A stretch of DNA of 64,000 nucleotides from Oscillospiraceae bacterium (lineage in GTDB: Bacteria; Bacillota; Clostridia; Oscillospirales; Acutalibacteraceae), in assembly GCA_029012445.1 (NCBI GenBank), contig JAQXMC010000003.1, forward strand, positions 1 through 64,000, read 5' to 3'. How positions within the stretch are numbered: the stretch's first letter is position 1; each line of letters starts with the position of its first letter. Below are positions 1 to 9,991 of this stretch, one piece after another. The notes below the pieces were generated by a model. It had not been told where the DNA came from. It did not search any database and saw only the letters and a program-made list of their open reading frames with translations. A program made the position numbers and the translations under genes.

Positions 1-678
1 TACGACAATTTTTACGACAAACCAAATAAAGTTATGACATCTTATGTGAGGTTATGTACTTTAATGAAAACGGTTTGGATTAACAAAGTAAGGAAAAGAG
101 AGGTTAAATCAGGGTATAAGATACTCTCCCTTGAAATCCCGACGATGAAGTCATTAGACTGATTCAGTCTGGATAAAGGTATATATCACAAGTTAACGGA
201 ACTTATCGAAGGTTTTTAAGCCAATGCTTAAACCAATTTAAGCCGAAGTTAAGCCAAAAACGCTTGTAGAATTATGCAAGTTGAGATAAGTTAAGATAAC
301 TTACGACAAGTTACCTTTGATGAATTGTATAATGCTACTTTTGTAGATGGAATTTGCTTGAAAGACAAATGGGACAACATAGAAACAATTGTGGCAAACA
401 ATACTTTCAATCTTTCGGACGAACCCGACGATTTATACACAGTTTATAAAGAATTGAAATCGACGGCGGTATCGGAGCAATAAACATTGAATTTTCAGAA
501 AACTGAATTCAGAAAGCGGTTTGAAAAATCGCCATGCGGCGAATTATGTTGCGTAAAAGAAAAGTGGCAAAAGCCACAGCACGCATATCGCTGTTGGAGC
601 AAGATTGGCTTACTGATGGGCTTAGATATGAATCGCTATATAAGTAGTGCATGATTATGCCCTTTTTGGCATTTGCTA

Positions 679-727
679 TTGACAAATAAACGGTCGTTTA
701 CTATAATTCAAGTAAACGACCGTTTAC
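679..727 (+). promoter_or_regulatory. Consensus sigma-A promoter (TTGACA-17-TATAAT) with two TetR-type palindromic operators
   Basis: TTGACA 679-684, 17-nt spacer, TATAAT 702-707; operator 1 AAACGGTCGTTT 688-699 in the spacer; operator 2 GTAAACGACCGTTTAC 712-727; tetR-family gene follows at 769. Confidence 0.85.
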
Positions 728-768
728 ATATGTGAAAAGAGATTTTTTATGTTTTGTAGGGATACAAT

Positions 769-1416
769 ATGGGTGATACTAAGGGAAAAATTTTATTAAC
801 AGCTCTAAAGTTATTTGCAAGAGACGGTTATGAGGCTGTATCTGTCAGAAATATTGCAGAAGAACTTGGAATAACCAAAGGTGCTCTATATAGGCATTAT
901 AAAAATAAACGCGATATTTTTGACAGCATCGTTGGCAGAATGATACAGATTGATGCTCAAAGAGCAAAAGAATATCAGATGCCGGTTGAACAGTATGAGG
1001 AAATGCCGGATTCTTATTCAAATACGTCTTTGGAGGATATAGAGAGATATACCGTTGAACAGTTGAAATTCTGGACAGAAGATAATTTTGCATTGCTTTT
1101 TCGAAGAATGCTGACTTTGGAACAATATCGAAATGCAGAAATGGCAGAGCTTTACAATCAGTGCATTGTTGAAGGGCCGGTTTCCTATATGGAAGATTTG
1201 TTTCGTGAACTGACAAAAAAAGGTGTATTGAAAGAAGAAAACCCAAGACAGCTTGCAGTAGAGTATTATGCCCCGCTTTTTCTTCTTATCAGTATGTCCG
1301 ATAAAAAAGGAGAAAATGAGGAGTATGTTGAAATTCTACGTAATCATACAAAGCAGTTTATACAGAATCATGGGGTGGAATTGGGAGAAGAAAAAAGAGA
1401 AAAGAGATTACCATGA
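769..1416 (+). CDS. TetR/AcrR family transcriptional regulator
   Basis: N-terminal HTH: KGKILLTALKLFARDGYEAVSVRNIAEELGITKGALYRHYKNKRDIF. Confidence 0.93.
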   Translation: MGDTKGKILLTALKLFARDGYEAVSVRNIAEELGITKGALYRHYKNKRDIFDSIVGRMIQIDAQRAKEYQMPVEQYEEMPDSYSNTSLEDIERYTVEQLKFWTEDNFALLFRRMLTLEQYRNAEMAELYNQCIVEGPVSYMEDLFRELTKKGVLKEENPRQLAVEYYAPLFLLISMSDKKGENEEYVEILRNHTKQFIQNHGVELGEEKREKRLP

Positions 1417-1800
1417 TTCAGTATGGCTTAACAGAGTCAGTCGAAAAATCAGCGGAACCTTTTGTTGATTTGACTGTTTCACGGGTTATTTCACAGGGAA
1501 AAGGAATGTATCTGCCGGTTTCTTCGCACGGTAAAAAGAGGGGGGATTATCAGGAAGATTCCTATATGGTATACACTCAAAAGCAGAATACCCGGCAGCA
1601 GGCGATTTTGTTATGGCTGACTGGAACAAAAACGAAGGCAACACAATAATCCATGGTGATATACCGGTTGATTGATTTCATCCATGCTGAGAACTGATAA
1701 ATGAAAATCGCTATATGGAAAACTCGCAGGTTTGTCCGGCGGAGAAAAAGCAAAAATTTAAAAACATATCGAAAATGAATAAAAGAAATAGAAAGGTTGA
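1413..1800 (+). pseudogene. rsgA: Decayed rsgA (ribosome small-subunit-dependent GTPase A) remnant
   Basis: N-terminal YGLTESVEKSAEPFVDLTVSRVISQGKGMYLPV, then in another frame SGRFLYGIHSKAEYPAAGDFVMADWNKNEGNTIIH, then a C-terminal-like ENRYMENSQVCPAEKKQKFKNISKMNKRNRK; GTPase core absent. Confidence 0.75.
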
Positions 1801-1809
1801 GGGAAAATA

Positions 1810-2436
1810 ATGATTAAAAATAATATTGTTATTCGTTTAGAGAAAAAAGAAGAATATCGAGAAGTGGAAAATATGGTAAGAGAAAGTTTTTGGAATGTGT
1901 ACCGTCCGGGATGCTTTGAACATTATGTGTTAAATCAGCTTCGAAATGATCCGGCATTTGTTCCGGAACTTGATTTTGTTATGGAACTGGATGGTAAGCT
2001 TATAGGTCAGAACATATTTATGAGAGCAATCATAAAGGCCGATGACGGAAGAAATATTCCCATCATGACAATGGGACCGATTTGTATTGCGCCGGACCTA
2101 AAAAGAAAGGGATACGGAAAAATCTTATTAGACTATTCTTTAGAAAAAGCAAAGGAACTTGGATGCGGTGCTGTCTGCTTTGAAGGCAATATTGATTTTT
2201 ACGGAAAGAGCGGTTTTACTTATGCGAGCAAATTCGGCATCCGTTATCCTGGTTTGCCGGAAGGTGAAGATGCGTCATTCTTTTTGTGTAAGGAATTGAT
2301 TCCGGGATATCTGAATGGAATTATGGGTGAGTATTCAACACCGCAGGGGTATTGTGTGGATGAAGAAGAGGCAGAAGCGTTTGATAAGGAGTTTCCGGTT
2401 AAGGAAAAAATGAAGCTTCCGAGTCAAATATTCTGA
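1810..2436 (+). CDS. GNAT family N-acetyltransferase
   Basis: GPICIAPDLKRKGYGKILLDYSLEKAKELGCGAVCFEGN acetyl-CoA binding motif. Confidence 0.9.
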   Translation: MIKNNIVIRLEKKEEYREVENMVRESFWNVYRPGCFEHYVLNQLRNDPAFVPELDFVMELDGKLIGQNIFMRAIIKADDGRNIPIMTMGPICIAPDLKRKGYGKILLDYSLEKAKELGCGAVCFEGNIDFYGKSGFTYASKFGIRYPGLPEGEDASFFLCKELIPGYLNGIMGEYSTPQGYCVDEEEAEAFDKEFPVKEKMKLPSQIF

Positions 2437-2649
2437 GAACGAACAATAAAAGGCAAGAGGAAAAATATAGACATAAATAATGTGAAATGAGGGTTGTGAA
2501 TAAAAAGGGGAATGGAAATGTTCTTGCATCATTTATGCGTTCATGGCTGTTGACGCCGGTCTAAATGTTCAGCATAGGACTACTGATACCTCAATCCGCA
2601 TGTAACATTATATTAAAATAAATGAACACCCCCGATGCTCTCTGTTATC

Positions 2650-4281
2650 TTATATTACTATTGATTTATCAAGCAGTGAGCCGCCGATATTTATTGCGTG
2701 GTCGCCGACTCTTTCAAAGTCAATTATCGTGTTGATGAACAGCATTCCTGTTTCGGTCGAATAAGCGTGTTCTTTGAGCCTTTCAATGTGCTTTTTGTTA
2801 TAAAGCCCCGTCAGCTCGTCAACCTTTTCTTCAATATCGTTGAGGCGCAGAAATTCTTCCTTATTGACCTTTTGATTTTTCAGAACATTTATAGCTCCGT
2901 CAAGCAGCTGCGTAACCGTCTGCAGAATAACATCTATATCCCTGACAACATCGTCGGGGAATTTCTTTTTCTTATTAACGGCTTGCTCAGCAGCCTCAAG
3001 AATATTCATCGCGTGGTCGCCGATTCTCTCAATATCGTTGACCGTGTGATACAGTGTACCTATAAATTCGGCGTCCTTGTCAGACAAATCGAGCTTATTT
3101 ATCTTGATCAGATAGTCGGTTATCTCATTGTTGAGAAAGTTGATTTTCTCTTCGCCGTGTCTGATGCTTTCAGCCTTTCCGAGGTTGCCGGTCATCAGCG
3201 CTTCGGCTGCGGCAACAAAATTATCCCGTGCGATCCGAGCCATTCTTTCCGTTTCTCTTCCGGACTGAATAACGGCCATGGGCGGAGTCTGAAGAATCCT
3301 GTCATCTATAAAGCGGAGCTTGAGAGCTTCATCTTCGCCCTGCTTGTCTTTGATGATAAGCTCCGTCAGTTTAATAAACTTGCTGCTGAACGGCATCAGA
3401 ATAAGGACAGAACCCGCATTAAAAATGATGTGAAGCAACGATATTTGAAGTACCGGGTTGTCCGTCAGCTTTTCAATAAGATGAACATACGGCGTAAATC
3501 TCGTAATAAGGAAAAATATTATAACTCCGGTGCAGTTGAACAAAAGGCGGAAGAACGCCGCTCTCTTTGCGTTGACCTTTGTCCCGACGGAAGAAAGAAG
3601 CGTCGGCATGACAGCGCCTATGTTCTGACCGAGTATGACATAAGCCGAGAAGCCGATCGGAACAAGCCCCTGCATTGCGATTGCCTGAAGAATACCGACC
3701 GAAGCCGATGAAGACTGAATGATAGTTGTTATCACAAGACCGATGAGAACTCCCACAAACGGATTTGAATTGTTTGTGATGAAATTATGAAAAACCGCCG
3801 ATGTTTTGAGAGGCTCCATTGAGTCAGACATATAATTTATGCCCATAAACAAAAGACCGAAGCCTGTGATTATTTCACCGATATGTTTCAATATCTGCTT
3901 TTTTCCGAAAAGGAGCAGTGCAACGCCTATAAATACGGCGAGAGGGGCTATGCTGTTGAGGTTTAGCGAAATGATAATGCTCGTGACGGTCGTTCCTATA
4001 TCGGCTCCCATTATAACGCTGACTGCCTGAGTCAGATTTATAAGTCCCGCATTGACGAAGCCAACAACCATTGCGGTCGTTGCCGACGAGCTTTGAACAA
4101 CGGCTGTGAACGCTATTCCGACGAGCAGGGCAAGAAATCTGTTGCCGGTTATGATGTTCAGAAGTCCCTTCAGTCTGTCTCCGGCGGCATTTTCAAGGCC
4201 TTCTCCCATAAGCTTCATACCATAGAGAAAAATTCCTATACCACCGGCGAGCTGAAGAATATTTGCGATCGTCATAAACAC
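2650..4281 (-). CDS. Na/Pi cotransporter family protein with C-terminal PhoU-like domain
   Basis: Repeated QSSSATTAM / QSSSASVGI motifs in transmembrane segments; C-terminal helical PhoU-like region; start may be ATG at 4275. Confidence 0.92.
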   Translation of the reverse strand: MFMTIANILQLAGGIGIFLYGMKLMGEGLENAAGDRLKGLLNIITGNRFLALLVGIAFTAVVQSSSATTAMVVGFVNAGLINLTQAVSVIMGADIGTTVTSIIISLNLNSIAPLAVFIGVALLLFGKKQILKHIGEIITGFGLLFMGINYMSDSMEPLKTSAVFHNFITNNSNPFVGVLIGLVITTIIQSSSASVGILQAIAMQGLVPIGFSAYVILGQNIGAVMPTLLSSVGTKVNAKRAAFFRLLFNCTGVIIFFLITRFTPYVHLIEKLTDNPVLQISLLHIIFNAGSVLILMPFSSKFIKLTELIIKDKQGEDEALKLRFIDDRILQTPPMAVIQSGRETERMARIARDNFVAAAEALMTGNLGKAESIRHGEEKINFLNNEITDYLIKINKLDLSDKDAEFIGTLYHTVNDIERIGDHAMNILEAAEQAVNKKKKFPDDVVRDIDVILQTVTQLLDGAINVLKNQKVNKEEFLRLNDIEEKVDELTGLYNKKHIERLKEHAYSTETGMLFINTIIDFERVGDHAINIGGSLLDKSIVI

Positions 4282-4589
4282 AATTCTCCTTTTCTCTGAA
4301 TATATGCGGTCGTTTTTATTCTTGTTGCGTATTTTATTATATAGTCTTGACTTAAAAAATTAAACACCTTTTGTTAAATAATATAAAAATCAATGTTTTT
4401 AATAAAAAATACTGCTTGAAAATCAAATAAAATATACACATTTGCACAAAGCAAAATACAGGGCTTTTTAAATAAAGATTATAAAAATATTTGTTCAGGT
4501 GTTGAGTTTTATTAATTTATATAGTAAAATTAACAGGAAACAGCGGAGGATTTCTCTGCTATGCGTCATGAATTTCAGGAAGGTAAAAT

Positions 4590-6971
4590 ATGGCATCAGA
4601 AGAATTTTCAGCCTTGAGAAAAAGGATTATAGATAAACAGTTTTCACGCATGAATCCCATGCAGAAAAAAGCAATATATAATGTCAACGGTCCTGTTCTT
4701 GTTCTTGCGGGCGCGGGAAGCGGAAAAACGACCGTTCTTGTCAACAGAATAGCAAATCTCATCAGATTCGGAAACGCCTATAACACATCGTACGCAAGAT
4801 TTGAGCCGACACAGGACGATATCGCACTTATGAAAGCGTACCTGAACGGAGAAACAAGCGATTTGTTCGAGGTTGAGGATCTTTTGAGCGATCACCCGGC
4901 CGAGCCTTGGCAGATACTGGCGATAACCTTCACAAACAAGGCGGCGAGTGAACTTAAAGAAAGGCTTGAAAAAATGCTCGGACCGCGCGCAAACGACATC
5001 TGGGCGAGCACATTTCACTCAAGCTGCGCAAGAATCCTCAGACAACACGGCAACAGAATCGGCTTCTCAAGCCATTTCACCATATATGACGCCGACGATT
5101 CAAAAAGACTGATGAAAGAATGTCAGAAATTTCTTGGAATTGACGACAAGCTTTTGCCGCATAAGACGATATTGCATGAAATAAGCATGGCAAAGGACTC
5201 ACTCGTTTCACCGTCCGAATTTGAGAAGACATATCGCTCAGATGTGAGAATGTCGAAAATCGCAGCGGCATATAAAGAATATCAGAAACGGCTGAAACTC
5301 GCCGACGCAATGGATTTCGACGATATAATAGTCAACACTGTCGAGCTTTTTGAGACCTGCCCCGATGTTTTGGAATATTATCAGAATAAGTTCAGATATA
5401 TCATGGTGGACGAATATCAGGACACCAACCATGCTCAGTATAAGCTTGTTTCACTTCTTGCCGGAAAGCACGGAAATCTTTGCGTCGTCGGCGATGATGA
5501 TCAGAGCATATACCGTTTCAGAGGAGCAACGATAGAAAACATACTTTCTTTTGAGGATGAGTATAAAGACTGCCTCGTTATAAGACTTGAAGAAAATTAC
5601 AGATCGACGCAGAATATCCTTGACGCTGCGAACGAGGTTATCAGCCACAACAGAAAAAGAAAAGGGAAAACGCTCTGGACAGGCAACGGCTCGGGTGAAA
5701 AAATAAACGAAATAATAGCTTATGACGAGACGGACGAAGCCAAGCTGATTGCTGAAAAGATATTTTCGCTCACGAGCGGCGAAAAGGGTGAAAAATATTC
5801 CTTTTCGGATATTGCCGTTCTCTACCGGATGAACGCTCAGTCAAATGCGATAGAACAGGCTTTTGTCAGAAGCGGTATACCGTATAGAGTTGTCGGCGGA
5901 CTGAGATTCTATGAGCGTCTTGAGATAAAGGATGCGCTGTCTTATCTTGCGGTAGTTGACAATCCGTCCGATGAAATAAGGCTCAGGCGAATAATCAACA
6001 CCCCCAAAAGAGGAATAGGCGATATGACGGTTTCAAGAGCTTCCGATATAGCGGCGCAGCTCGGAATGAGTCTTTTTGAGGTCTGCGAGCGAGCGGATGA
6101 ATTTGCCGTTCTTCAGAAAAGCAGCAAAAAGCTAAAGGAGTTCACCTCGATGATAAATCTCGTCAGAGACGAGAGTGAAAAGCTGAATTTAGTTGAGACA
6201 TTCAAGCTTCTGATGCAGCAATCAGGATATGAAGCGAGTCTGGCGCTTGACTTAGAAAAGGGCGAAGAAAGGCTCGAAAACCTGTCGGAGCTTGAAAGCA
6301 ACCTGCAAAACTTCATGAACGATAACGGTGAGGATGCAACGCTGAACGATTTTCTCGAAGAGATCGCTCTTATGACGGATATTGACAACTATAACGCCGA
6401 GGCCGAAGCCGTTGTTATGATGACGCTGCACTCGGCAAAGGGCCTTGAATTTCCCGTTGTGTTCATTCCCGGAATGGAGGAAAGTATTTTCCCGGGAAGC
6501 CGGAGCATGTTTAGCGAAGACGATATAGAGGAAGAACGCAGACTTGCCTATGTCGGGATAACGAGAGCCAAGAAAATACTGAATCTCAGCCACGCGCGCT
6601 CGAGAATGATGTTCGGAACGACAAACAGAAATAAGACATCGCGCTTTTTAAGCGAAATTCCGCCTGAACTCATAGAACAAAGCGGCAGACCGCCGGAGTC
6701 GCCGTTTATTTCGGCGGGAAGAAATGCGTCGACAGGGAGCTTTTATTCTCAGCCGCCGAAAAAGAAAAACTTCGATCTCGGCTTTTCCGGCAGCGGAAAG
6801 AAAGAGCCTGTCAAGACCTCATACAAGGTCGGAGACAGCGTTAAACACAAAAAATTCGGCGAAGGCGTTATTTTGCAGATAACGCCGATGGGCAACGACA
6901 CAATGCTTGTCATAGCATTCAATGAAGCAGGAACTAAGAAATTGATGGCAAACTATACAAAATTTGAATAG
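4590..6971 (+). CDS. pcrA: ATP-dependent DNA helicase, UvrD/PcrA family
   Basis: GAGSGKTTVL Walker A, DEYQDTN, GDDDQSIYRFRGA, VMMTLHSAKGLEFPVVF, VGITRAKK. Confidence 0.95.
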   Translation: MASEEFSALRKRIIDKQFSRMNPMQKKAIYNVNGPVLVLAGAGSGKTTVLVNRIANLIRFGNAYNTSYARFEPTQDDIALMKAYLNGETSDLFEVEDLLSDHPAEPWQILAITFTNKAASELKERLEKMLGPRANDIWASTFHSSCARILRQHGNRIGFSSHFTIYDADDSKRLMKECQKFLGIDDKLLPHKTILHEISMAKDSLVSPSEFEKTYRSDVRMSKIAAAYKEYQKRLKLADAMDFDDIIVNTVELFETCPDVLEYYQNKFRYIMVDEYQDTNHAQYKLVSLLAGKHGNLCVVGDDDQSIYRFRGATIENILSFEDEYKDCLVIRLEENYRSTQNILDAANEVISHNRKRKGKTLWTGNGSGEKINEIIAYDETDEAKLIAEKIFSLTSGEKGEKYSFSDIAVLYRMNAQSNAIEQAFVRSGIPYRVVGGLRFYERLEIKDALSYLAVVDNPSDEIRLRRIINTPKRGIGDMTVSRASDIAAQLGMSLFEVCERADEFAVLQKSSKKLKEFTSMINLVRDESEKLNLVETFKLLMQQSGYEASLALDLEKGEERLENLSELESNLQNFMNDNGEDATLNDFLEEIALMTDIDNYNAEAEAVVMMTLHSAKGLEFPVVFIPGMEESIFPGSRSMFSEDDIEEERRLAYVGITRAKKILNLSHARSRMMFGTTNRNKTSRFLSEIPPELIEQSGRPPESPFISAGRNASTGSFYSQPPKKKNFDLGFSGSGKKEPVKTSYKVGDSVKHKKFGEGVILQITPMGNDTMLVIAFNEAGTKKLMANYTKFE

Positions 6972-6983
6972 GAGGATTCTATC

Positions 6984-8363
6984 ATGAAAAAGTTTATCTC
7001 AATTTTACTCGCACTGATTATGGCGCTTTCATTAACAGGCGCAGCTTTTGCCAGGGAGGACATAACGCCTGTTGTTGTCGTCAGAGGAATGGGCGAATAT
7101 GTCTATCTTCAGAATGAGGACGGCAGCAAAACTCAGGTTTTTGCTCCTGACTCCAAGAGTATTCTTGAAGCCGTGGCGCAGTTCGCACCGGGGCTTGCAA
7201 AGTCAATTCTCACTAATGATTATTCGGATCTCGGACCATATGTGACAAAGCTCAAGGAACTGTTCATTCCGATGTCATGCAACGACGACGGTACGCCGAA
7301 ATATAATCTGACAGTCGATTATACGCCGGAAAGCGTCGGCAATTATCCGGAAAAGCTCAATAATACTCAATGCTCGGAGTGGGGAATCGCTAAGGCTGTC
7401 AGCGACGCCGTCGGCACCGACAACACCTATTTCTTCACATATCTCTGGAACAGAAGCCCATTGAGAATAGCTGACGACCTTAATTCTTATATTGAAAATG
7501 TCAAGGCTGAGACGGGCACAAAGAAAGTTTCGCTTATCGCTTGCAGCATGGGTGGAACTATAACAATGTCTTATCTTCAGAAATACGGCAGCGACAGCGT
7601 TAAGAATGTTGTTCTGGCTTCAACGGCTTTTCTCGGAACGGAGATAGTTGGTAGGCTCTTTGTCAAGGATCTTGATATCAGTCTTTATGACGCCCTTGAC
7701 TATTTCGGCGCATTTTTCGGCCCAGACTTCGCCGAGAGCGCAATGCAGATAATCAAGAAGGGTCTGATGCAGGCGAGCATTTCCGGCAGTGTTGACAAGT
7801 TCCTTGATAATCTGACGGCAAATCTGCTTGATATTGCTTATTCGGATATTTTCCGGGATACCTTCGTTACCATGCCCGGAATATGGTGTCTTGTTCCCGA
7901 GAGCTACTATGAGGACGCAAAACATGCGCTGTTCCCCGACGGAAACGAGCCTTCATTTATCGCGACGGATGTTGACTATTACATGAATAATGTTCAGTCT
8001 CATGCCGCCGACATTATAAACGAAGCCGAAGATAACGGTGTGAATGTCTATATTACCGCGTCCTATACCTGTCCCGGAATTCCTGTCTATAACGGAAATG
8101 AATCCTACACCGACAATCTTATTGATCTCAAGTACGCTTCAGGCTGTGCCACCGTTGCGGATTACGGCAAAAAGGTAGTTCCCGTTGACGACACACTTAA
8201 AAACTGCACGGCGCACGATCATATTTCACCCGATAAAATTGTTGACGCTTCAACCTGCATACTTCCCGATCAGACATGGTTTATCAAGAATATCGGCCAC
8301 ATGGGATATGAATACGGCAAAGACAGCTGCGGACTTCTTGTTTATCTTCTGACAAGCGAATAA
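6984..8363 (+). CDS. Secreted alpha/beta hydrolase (LCAT/lipase-like); ORF continues in frame after TAA at 8361
   Basis: Signal peptide; nucleophile elbow ACSMGGT; AGGAGG RBS upstream. 59 codons follow the stop in frame, to TAA 8544-8546. Confidence 0.8.
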   Translation: MKKFISILLALIMALSLTGAAFAREDITPVVVVRGMGEYVYLQNEDGSKTQVFAPDSKSILEAVAQFAPGLAKSILTNDYSDLGPYVTKLKELFIPMSCNDDGTPKYNLTVDYTPESVGNYPEKLNNTQCSEWGIAKAVSDAVGTDNTYFFTYLWNRSPLRIADDLNSYIENVKAETGTKKVSLIACSMGGTITMSYLQKYGSDSVKNVVLASTAFLGTEIVGRLFVKDLDISLYDALDYFGAFFGPDFAESAMQIIKKGLMQASISGSVDKFLDNLTANLLDIAYSDIFRDTFVTMPGIWCLVPESYYEDAKHALFPDGNEPSFIATDVDYYMNNVQSHAADIINEAEDNGVNVYITASYTCPGIPVYNGNESYTDNLIDLKYASGCATVADYGKKVVPVDDTLKNCTAHDHISPDKIVDASTCILPDQTWFIKNIGHMGYEYGKDSCGLLVYLLTSE

Positions 8364-8545
8364 AAGGTCAGCGTATATTCAAACGACAAGTACCCGCAGT
8401 TTGTGAATGTGAACGATGTCACTGGCAACTTTGAAAAGGTCAGCGATACGGTCAGTTCAAGCGACAGCTCATTTTATCAGCTTCTGTTCGACTTTGTTCT
8501 GAATATACTTAACTATCTTATAAGTCTTATAGGTAAATTCGCATA

Positions 8546-9880
8546 ATGAGATATAATGTGATTGATTTCGGAGCCGTCGGTGACGGCGCTGCCGATGACT
8601 CCGAGAGCATACAAAGGGCTATAAATGCGTGCGGAAAAACAGGCGGAACTGTCATTTTTCCGTCTGACCGCACATTCCTTTCGTCTTCGATTATGCTGAA
8701 GCCGGGTGTTGAACTTCACCTTGAAAAGGGTGCGCTGCTGAAAGCGACGGGCGATATACACGGATATATCAGACCGTCTGAAACCTTGAACGATCCCAGA
8801 ATGGCTCTGATCGGCAATCCCGTGACGGACAAGCCCGCTTTTGCATTTATTTATGCCCGAAAAGCGGATAATATTTCGATAACCGGCGAAGGTACTATTG
8901 ACGGTAATTGCTACGCTTTTGTCAAAAGGATTAACGAGTATTATGTCACCGGTTATTTTTATCCGAGGCCGACGACGATATATATTGAAAACTGCAAAGA
9001 TGTTTTTATAGGCGGTGTGACCATAAGAAACGCCCCGTTCTGGACCGTTCATCTTGCCGGCTGCGAAAACGCTCTGATTGACTCAGTAACGATCCGCAAT
9101 CCGCTTGATGTTGCTAACAGTGACGGAATTGATCCGGATCACTGCAAAGGCGTTGAGATCAGAAACTGCAATATCCGTTGCGCAGATGATTGCATATGTC
9201 TGAAAAATACGGCAGGAAACATAGAATACGGTGATTGCAGCAATATCTATGTCCATGACTGTGAATTGATATCGACCTCAGCCGCTATCAAAATCGGAAC
9301 GGAGGGCGTTGCCGACTTTCATGATATTTCATTTGAAAGATGCAGAATATCGGCAAGCAACAGGGGAATATCTCTTCAGATAAGAGACAGCGGAAGCGTC
9401 GCTCGTGTTCTTTTCAAGGATATCAGCATAGAAACAAGGCGCTTTAACGGCTCATGGTGGGGAACTGCGGAACCTATAATACTGACATCGTTCAGGCGAG
9501 ACAAAAGCACCGTCAGCGGAAGAATTAAAGATGTCTCTTTCGAAAACATTGAGTGCGACTCGGAAAACGGCGTTCTGATAAGCTGCGACGGCGGCGAGAT
9601 CGAAGATATTTCATTTGTTAATGTCAATGTCAGAGTCAGAAAAAAGAGCAAGTGGGAATGCGGACTCTATGACCTAAGACCTTGTGCGGATCACGATATC
9701 GTCAAGGCATGGAATAATGCTCTCAGGCTCAGAAATTGCAAAAACATAACTCTGATTTCTTCAAGTTTTATGCTTTTAAAAAGAAAAAACGCATATGATA
9801 GATACGCGGAGTCTTTTTTTGCGGAGAATGTGAACGGACTTTTCACGAAAAACGCAAATTTTGGGGCTGAATACGAATAA
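8546..9880 (+). CDS. Glycoside hydrolase family 28 (polygalacturonase-like) protein
   Basis: DFGAVGDGAADDSESIQRAINACGKTGGTVIFP, SDGIDPDHCKGVEIRNCNIRCADDCICLKN beta-helix motifs. Confidence 0.92.
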   Translation: MRYNVIDFGAVGDGAADDSESIQRAINACGKTGGTVIFPSDRTFLSSSIMLKPGVELHLEKGALLKATGDIHGYIRPSETLNDPRMALIGNPVTDKPAFAFIYARKADNISITGEGTIDGNCYAFVKRINEYYVTGYFYPRPTTIYIENCKDVFIGGVTIRNAPFWTVHLAGCENALIDSVTIRNPLDVANSDGIDPDHCKGVEIRNCNIRCADDCICLKNTAGNIEYGDCSNIYVHDCELISTSAAIKIGTEGVADFHDISFERCRISASNRGISLQIRDSGSVARVLFKDISIETRRFNGSWWGTAEPIILTSFRRDKSTVSGRIKDVSFENIECDSENGVLISCDGGEIEDISFVNVNVRVRKKSKWECGLYDLRPCADHDIVKAWNNALRLRNCKNITLISSSFMLLKRKNAYDRYAESFFAENVNGLFTKNANFGAEYE

Positions 9881-9991
9881 TTGTAAATTGATTTGGAAAT
9901 TTTGTTTTTTCTCTTTACACCGGTGGAACAATTTAGTAAAATACTATCGGCGCAGACAGTGATCTGTGAAAAATAACGAGAGGTGTCAAAA

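Noticed and set aside
1268-1468. 66-aa ORF overlapping tetR
   Set aside because: Alternative frame of tetR and the rsgA remnant with no homology clues.
2698-3711. 337-aa + strand ORF opposite the Na/Pi cotransporter
   Set aside because: Fully antisense to a clear gene; composition is that of a shadow frame.
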